Below are positions 24,385-28,368 of a DNA stretch of 28,368 bases, piece after piece. The stretch is from Methyloradius sp035460505. Its GTDB lineage: Bacteria > Pseudomonadota > Gammaproteobacteria > Burkholderiales > Methylophilaceae. The notes beneath the pieces are model-generated. The model worked only from the letters and a program-made list of their open reading frames with translations. It was not told the origin of the DNA and searched no databases. Position 1 is the stretch's first letter; each line of letters begins with the position of its first letter. A program made the position numbers and the translations under genes. The stretch lies in the NCBI GenBank assembly GCA_035460505.1, contig DATHWP010000063.1, positions 1 to 28,368 of the forward strand. The letters run 5' to 3'.

Positions 24385-24923
24385 TATTTCGGTGTTTCTT
24401 CGTTAATATATTTGTTAAGTATCAAGCCCTGGCCGATGATAAAAATGAACATCAGCGTTGTTGTACCGAACAGCTTGAAATCTACCCAATGATCCGTCGA
24501 ATAATTAAATGCAACGTATAAATTGATGAAGCCGAGCACCAAGAAAAATAAAGACCAAGCCAAGTTGAGATTGTTCCAAATGTTATTAGGCAAACTAATC
24601 TGTTTTTCCATCAATCCGCGAATCAAATTCTTCTTAAATACCAGGTTAGCCACAATCAAGGCAACCGAGAACACCCAATACAGCACTGTAGGTTTCCATT
24701 TAATAAAGTTCTCATCGTGCAGTAGGAGAGTCGCGCCACCGAATACGACAATAATCAGGCCGCTGGCAATCAGCGTGCCTTCAATCTTCCCGTACTTAAG
24801 CTTCATCCAGATCATCTGGATAATCGTGGCGACCATGGCTGCTGCGGTTGCAGGATAAATGCCAAAGAACTTGAACACCACAAAAAACAGGATGACGGGA
24901 AATAGGTCAAAAAGAAACTTCAT
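24384..24923 (-). CDS. yciB: Inner-membrane septation protein A family (YciB/IspZ)
   Basis: A 179-residue membrane protein with about five or six segments, matching the YciB family linked to cell envelope synthesis and division. Typical are the start MKFLFDLFPVILFFVVFK, WKPTVLYWVFS, WNNLNLAWSLFF and YSTDHWVDFKLFG. First gene of the four-gene minus-strand block. The 134-base gap to the divergent PHP gene shows a TATGAT at 25003-25008 as the only -10-like element, without a matching -35. Confidence 0.93.
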   Translation of the reverse strand: MKFLFDLFPVILFFVVFKFFGIYPATAAAMVATIIQMIWMKLKYGKIEGTLIASGLIIVVFGGATLLLHDENFIKWKPTVLYWVFSVALIVANLVFKKNLIRGLMEKQISLPNNIWNNLNLAWSLFFLVLGFINLYVAFNYSTDHWVDFKLFGTTTLMFIFIIGQGLILNKYINEETPK

Positions 24924-25057
24924 AAATGCCTTAAATTGAATGCAACAGCGAGCAGAGAAAAATCTAAAAGTAGCATGAGTATGAGCGACAACGCTATTTT
25001 GCTATGATTGCGCTCTAGTCACAAGCAACCAAGTACAAGTATTCAAGTCTTATACCC

Positions 25058-25951
25058 ATGTCCACGCCGATAGATCTACATTGCCATTCTACCATTTCAG
25101 ACGGATTGCTTACGCCAACTGAACTGGTTATGCACGCAGCGAGCAAAGGTGTGCGTGTGATGGCGCTGACAGACCATGATGATATTTCTGGCTTACCAGA
25201 AGCCAAAGCTGCCGCAAAAATAGCGGGGATTACGCTGCTCGCAGGCGTTGAAATCTCAGTCACTTGGCGCAGGCGTACTTTGCATATCGTTGGCTTAAAC
25301 ATTGACCCCGAATATTTGCCCTTGGTTCAAGGTTTATCCTCCATTCGCGAAGGCCGTCATCTACGCGCAAAGGCCATGGCGGAATCATTAGACAAAGTTG
25401 GCATCCATGGAAGTCTGGAAGGTGCCTATGTTTACGCAACACATGGCATTATCAGCCGCACACACTTTGCCCGCTATTTGGTTGAAAAGGGCTATGCAAA
25501 AGACTCCAAAAAAGTATTTAAAAAATATCTAGTCAAAGGCAAGCCAGGCTATGTTGAACATCGTTGGGCAGAATTAGCTGATGCCGTGAACTGGATTGCC
25601 GCTGCGGGCGGAGTAGCTGTGATCGCGCACCCAGGGCGTTACGACCTAGGACGTACGAATATGTTATTGCTATTAGAAGAGTTCAGGGCTTTAGGTGGCA
25701 AAGCGATTGAAGTGGTGACTGGCAGTCACACGCCGCCGCAATATGATGAGTACGCCAAGTTTGCCCGGATGTTTGGTTTTGCAGCTTCAAAAGGCTCGGA
25801 TTATCATGGCCCCGGCCACAGTTATATTGATATGGGCAGCCTGCCTGATTTGCCTCATGGGTGCATACCCGTGTGGCAAGATTGGCCTGAAGCAAAATTG
25901 CTGGAAACATTACCAGCAGAAACCTTACCTTTAGAAAACGAGTTGCACTAA
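25058..25951 (+). CDS. PHP domain phosphoesterase (RNase AM / YciV type)
   Basis: A 297-residue metal-dependent phosphoesterase. PHP motifs: DLHCHSTISDG (His8, His10, Asp15), ALTDHDD (Asp39, His40), AVIAHPGRYD and GSDYHG. E. coli RNase AM (YciV) of this type trims the 5' ends of rRNAs and degrades short oligonucleotides; this role is likely here from similarity. The gene after it begins on its stop codon (ATG at 25951 shares a base with TAA), a tight coupling with the yciO-type gene, as seen in related bacteria. Confidence 0.9.
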   Translation: MSTPIDLHCHSTISDGLLTPTELVMHAASKGVRVMALTDHDDISGLPEAKAAAKIAGITLLAGVEISVTWRRRTLHIVGLNIDPEYLPLVQGLSSIREGRHLRAKAMAESLDKVGIHGSLEGAYVYATHGIISRTHFARYLVEKGYAKDSKKVFKKYLVKGKPGYVEHRWAELADAVNWIAAAGGVAVIAHPGRYDLGRTNMLLLLEEFRALGGKAIEVVTGSHTPPQYDEYAKFARMFGFAASKGSDYHGPGHSYIDMGSLPDLPHGCIPVWQDWPEAKLLETLPAETLPLENELH

Positions 25952-26574
25952 TGGCGCAGTATTTCGTAGTTCACCCTGAAAACCCGCAAGCACGACTCAT
26001 CAGCCAGTCTGTTGAAATCTTGCGTAATGGCGGCGTCATCGCCTATCCAACAGATTCAAGTTATGCCCTTGGCTGTATGCTTGGCAATAAAGACGCCCAA
26101 GACCGTATCCGTAGTATTCGTGGCGTAGATGAAGACCATCTATTTACACTGGTTTGCCGCAATTTGAGTGAGTTGGCCGTGTATGCGCAAGTCGATAATA
26201 GTCAGTTTCGCTTGCTCAAGGCCAATACGCCCGGGCAATATACTTTTATCCTTAAAGCCACGCGTGAAGTACCGCGCAGATTACAGCATCCCAAACGCAG
26301 CACCTTGGGTTTGCGTGTGCCAGAGCATGCAGTTACGCAGGCTATTCTAGAACAACTGGATCAGCCGATTCTAAGCATGACTTTGCTGTTGCCAGAAGAC
26401 GATGAACCAATGAATGCCGCGTGGGAGATTCGTGATCGCCTAGAGCATCAAGTCGATTTAGTGATTGATGCTGGTGCCTGCGTGGCAACGCCCACCACAG
26501 TGATTGATCTTACTGGTGAAACCCCTCAACTCATACGTGCAGGTGCTGGCGACACTGCTCCTTTCGGACTATAA
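25951..26574 (+). CDS. yciO: Sua5/YciO/YrdC family protein
   Basis: A 207-residue protein of the family that includes threonylcarbamoyl-AMP synthases for tRNA t6A. GGVIAYPTDSSYALGC, PGQYTFILKATREVPRR, TLGLRVPEH and ATPTTVIDLTGE are family hallmarks; the YPTDSxYALGC form points to the YciO branch, whose own role is less certain than TsaC. It overlaps the PHP gene by one base and is followed by the M50 gene after seven bases. Confidence 0.9.
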   Translation: MAQYFVVHPENPQARLISQSVEILRNGGVIAYPTDSSYALGCMLGNKDAQDRIRSIRGVDEDHLFTLVCRNLSELAVYAQVDNSQFRLLKANTPGQYTFILKATREVPRRLQHPKRSTLGLRVPEHAVTQAILEQLDQPILSMTLLLPEDDEPMNAAWEIRDRLEHQVDLVIDAGACVATPTTVIDLTGETPQLIRAGAGDTAPFGL

Positions 26575-26581
26575 AAATATC

Positions 26582-27220
26582 ATGATGGAATTGACGTTTA
26601 TTCAGAAAATTGCAATCTATGCGCTGCCCGTGATCTTCGCGATCACGGTGCACGAGGCCGCTCACGGTTATGTGGCTAGATTTTTTGGTGATATGACTGC
26701 GCAAGAAGAAGGGCGCATCACCTTAAACCCGATCAAGCATATCGATTTGGTGGGTACCATTGTGATACCCGCAATAAGTCTGCTGTTGGGCGGTATTTTG
26801 TTCGGCTGGGCGAAACCAGTACCAGTAAATTTTTCAAGATTACGGCAGCCAAAAAAAGACATGTTGTGGGTAGCCGCAGCAGGTCCCGCAGCCAATTTGG
26901 TGATGGCCTTATTCTGGGCAGTGCTTTATAAATACTCTGTTGATATGGGTAGTTTTGCAACGCCTGCAGGCTTAATGGCGCAAGCTGGCATCATGATCAA
27001 TATCGTGTTGATGGTGCTCAATCTGCTGCCAATCCCACCGCTCGATGGTGGCCGTATTGCCGTTAGCTTGTTGCCAAATCACTTGGCATACCGCTATGCA
27101 AAAATTGAGCAGTATGGCTTTATCATCCTTATAGTTTTGTTGTTTTCCGGTGTTTTGTCGAAGATATTGCAACCATTTATTGAGATAGTGGCAGGCTTTA
27201 TTCAATGGTTGATTTTATAA
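26582..27220 (+). CDS. Site-2 protease family (M50) membrane metalloprotease
   Basis: A 212-residue integral membrane zinc protease without PDZ domains. The zinc motif HEAAH lies at residues 24-28 in the first segment, and NLLPIPPLDGGRI with the second zinc-ligand Asp sits at about 150. WAAAGPAANLVMA-type glycine-rich segments complete the fold (here WVAAAGPAANLVM). The start is the ATG at 26582 or the one next to it at 26585; an upstream in-frame extension to 26504 lies inside yciO and was rejected. It probably shares the PHP-yciO transcript. Substrate unknown. Confidence 0.9.
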   Translation: MMELTFIQKIAIYALPVIFAITVHEAAHGYVARFFGDMTAQEEGRITLNPIKHIDLVGTIVIPAISLLLGGILFGWAKPVPVNFSRLRQPKKDMLWVAAAGPAANLVMALFWAVLYKYSVDMGSFATPAGLMAQAGIMINIVLMVLNLLPIPPLDGGRIAVSLLPNHLAYRYAKIEQYGFIILIVLLFSGVLSKILQPFIEIVAGFIQWLIL

Positions 27221-27277
27221 AGCTCCATATATTTTAAGTCGCCATTGGGCTTTTCTCTAAAATCGTTCACTTGCCCT

Positions 27278-27283
27278 TATAAT
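27278..27283 (+). promoter_or_regulatory. Candidate -10 element before trpS
   Basis: A perfect TATAAT 33 bases before the trpS ATG, in a 95-base AT-rich gap. No good -35 is found at the usual spacing, so this is tentative. Confidence 0.35.
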
Positions 27284-27315
27284 GCGTATATCTTCATTCT
27301 AGGCTTTAAATCACT

Positions 27316-28368
27316 ATGGCGGTTGAGCGGGTTTTATCGGGCATGCGGCCCACAGGTAATCTGCACCTTGGGCATTATCACGGCGTATTGAAAAACTGGC
27401 TGCGTTTGCAGCATGAGCATGAATGCTTTTTCTTTGTCGCCGACTGGCACGCGCTTACCACACATTACGACACGCCAGAGATCATAGAAGAGAGCGTCTG
27501 GGAAATGGTCATCGACTGGCTAGCCGCTGGTGTTGACCCTGCCAATGCCACCATCTTCATTCAGTCTCGCGTACCAGAGCATGCCGAATTATTTACGCTA
27601 CTTTCGATGATTACGCCTTTAGGCTGGTTGGAGCGTGTGCCCACATACAAAGACCAGCAGGAAAAACTTGCCCAGAAAGACCTTTCCACCTATGGCTTTC
27701 TTGGATATCCCTTGCTGCAAAGCGCGGATATCCTGATCTACAAGGCCACACAAGTGCCTGTAGGTGAAGACCAGATCCCACATATTGAATTTACGCGTGA
27801 AATCGCGCGCCGCTTTAACCATATCTATGGCCGCGAGATTGGCTTTGAAGAAAAAGCCAAGGCAGCCATCAAGAAACTTGGTAGCAAGCGAGGCGGATTA
27901 TATGACGAGCTTCGCACCCGCTACCAGGAAACCGGCGATGATGAAGCGCTGGAGTCTGCCCGCGCCATGATAGAGGAGCAGCAAGGCCTTAGCATGGGGG
28001 ATAAGGAACGCCTTCTAGGCTACCTGGAGGGTGGCGGCAAGATGATTCTGCTAGAACCAGAACATAAGCTGACTCCCGCTTCAAAGATGCCTGGTCTGGA
28101 TGGGCAGAAGATGTCCAAGTCGTACAACAACACGATTTCATTGCGCGAATCTCCAGATGTGGTCGCGAAAAAAATCAAGACTATGCCGACTGATCCTGCA
28201 CGTGTGCGTCGTACTGACCCTGGCGATCCGGAGAAATGTCCTGTATGGCAATTGCATGAAATCTATTCAGACGAGAAAATACAAAGCTGGGTACAAGAAG
28301 GTTGTCGCACGGCAGGTATCGGCTGTATAGAATGTAAACAGCCAGTCATAGAGAGCGTGCTGGAAGAG
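27316..28368 (+). CDS. trpS: Tryptophanyl-tRNA synthetase (3' truncated by window)
   Basis: The frame opens with ATG at 27316 (MAVERVLSGMRPTGNLHLGH) and stays open for 351 codons to the window end. It is a class I synthetase charging tRNA-Trp. GNLHLGHYHG is the HIGH signature and GQKMSKSYNN the KMSKS loop; PVGEDQIPHIEFTREIARRFN is also typical. Between the two signatures lies an extra segment of about 70 residues (KKLGSKRGGLYDE to EPEHKLTPASK) found in the longer TrpS form of some proteobacteria, which is about 400 residues long. About 50 residues should be missing at the end. Confidence 0.95.
   Translation, partial: MAVERVLSGMRPTGNLHLGHYHGVLKNWLRLQHEHECFFFVADWHALTTHYDTPEIIEESVWEMVIDWLAAGVDPANATIFIQSRVPEHAELFTLLSMITPLGWLERVPTYKDQQEKLAQKDLSTYGFLGYPLLQSADILIYKATQVPVGEDQIPHIEFTREIARRFNHIYGREIGFEEKAKAAIKKLGSKRGGLYDELRTRYQETGDDEALESARAMIEEQQGLSMGDKERLLGYLEGGGKMILLEPEHKLTPASKMPGLDGQKMSKSYNNTISLRESPDVVAKKIKTMPTDPARVRRTDPGDPEKCPVWQLHEIYSDEKIQSWVQEGCRTAGIGCIECKQPVIESVLEE

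Noticed and set aside
26504..26581. Upstream extension of the M50 protease frame
   Set aside because: The extension lies in the end of yciO and starts without a ribosome site; ATG 26582 opens directly into the family's usual first membrane segment.
1..28368. tRNA, rRNA, CRISPR arrays, insertion sequences, toxin-antitoxin pairs, phage genes
   Set aside because: Looked for in gaps and repeats across the window; nothing with convincing structure or protein signature was found.

Overview
The window is a stretch of ordinary proteobacterial chromosome of roughly 45-50% GC (estimated by eye) and is densely coded. Gene content and order (nadE next to glnB, a yciB-yciI-bolA-parvulin block, a PHP-yciO-M50-trpS block) and the style of the proteins point to a betaproteobacterium, most likely a methylotroph of the Methylophilaceae (Methylotenera/Methylophilus type). 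That assignment is inference; there is no rRNA or other decisive marker. I see no tRNA, rRNA, CRISPR array, insertion sequence or prophage. No gap between genes exceeds 300 bases.

Left part (1-6307, + strand): the 3' end of purL, a small secreted ankyrin-repeat protein, then a tightly packed redox cluster. The cluster holds a monoheme cytochrome c, a Tat-exported flavocytochrome c sulfide dehydrogenase flavoprotein, a secreted PQQ-type beta-propeller dehydrogenase-like protein, a secreted protein I do not recognise and a ferritin-like DUF455 protein. Stop and start codons of the first three overlap, so they are probably translated as one unit that passes periplasmic electrons to cytochrome c. 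A 42-codon reading frame bridges the ankyrin gene and the cytochrome gene and may be a coupling ORF.

Middle (6308-15376): a secreted cyclophilin and serB on the minus strand; divergent from them sucCD, a second and longer secreted ankyrin-repeat protein, nadE, glnB and a small DUF486 membrane protein. Then feoAB on the minus strand, with a Fur-box-like site at its promoter.

Accessory-looking part (15377-22781): an OsmC-YcaO fusion protein divergent from feoAB; convergent to it, an unusual gene joining a MerR-type DNA-binding domain to a P-loop ATPase. That gene sits behind a MerR-type promoter with a 19-bp spacer and a Fur-like sequence just upstream. After it come an M61 metallopeptidase with a PDZ domain, a divergent isopenicillin-N-epimerase-like aminotransferase and a DUF1275 membrane protein.

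Right part (22782-28368): a strong bidirectional terminator, the minus-strand block yciB-yciI-bolA-parvulin foldase, then + strand PHP phosphoesterase (RNase AM type), yciO/Sua5-family protein, M50 membrane protease and the start of trpS, which runs off the window.

The most interesting unexplained items are the MerR-ATPase fusion with its control region, the cytochrome/FCSD/beta-propeller cluster, and the small ORF in front of the cytochrome gene.
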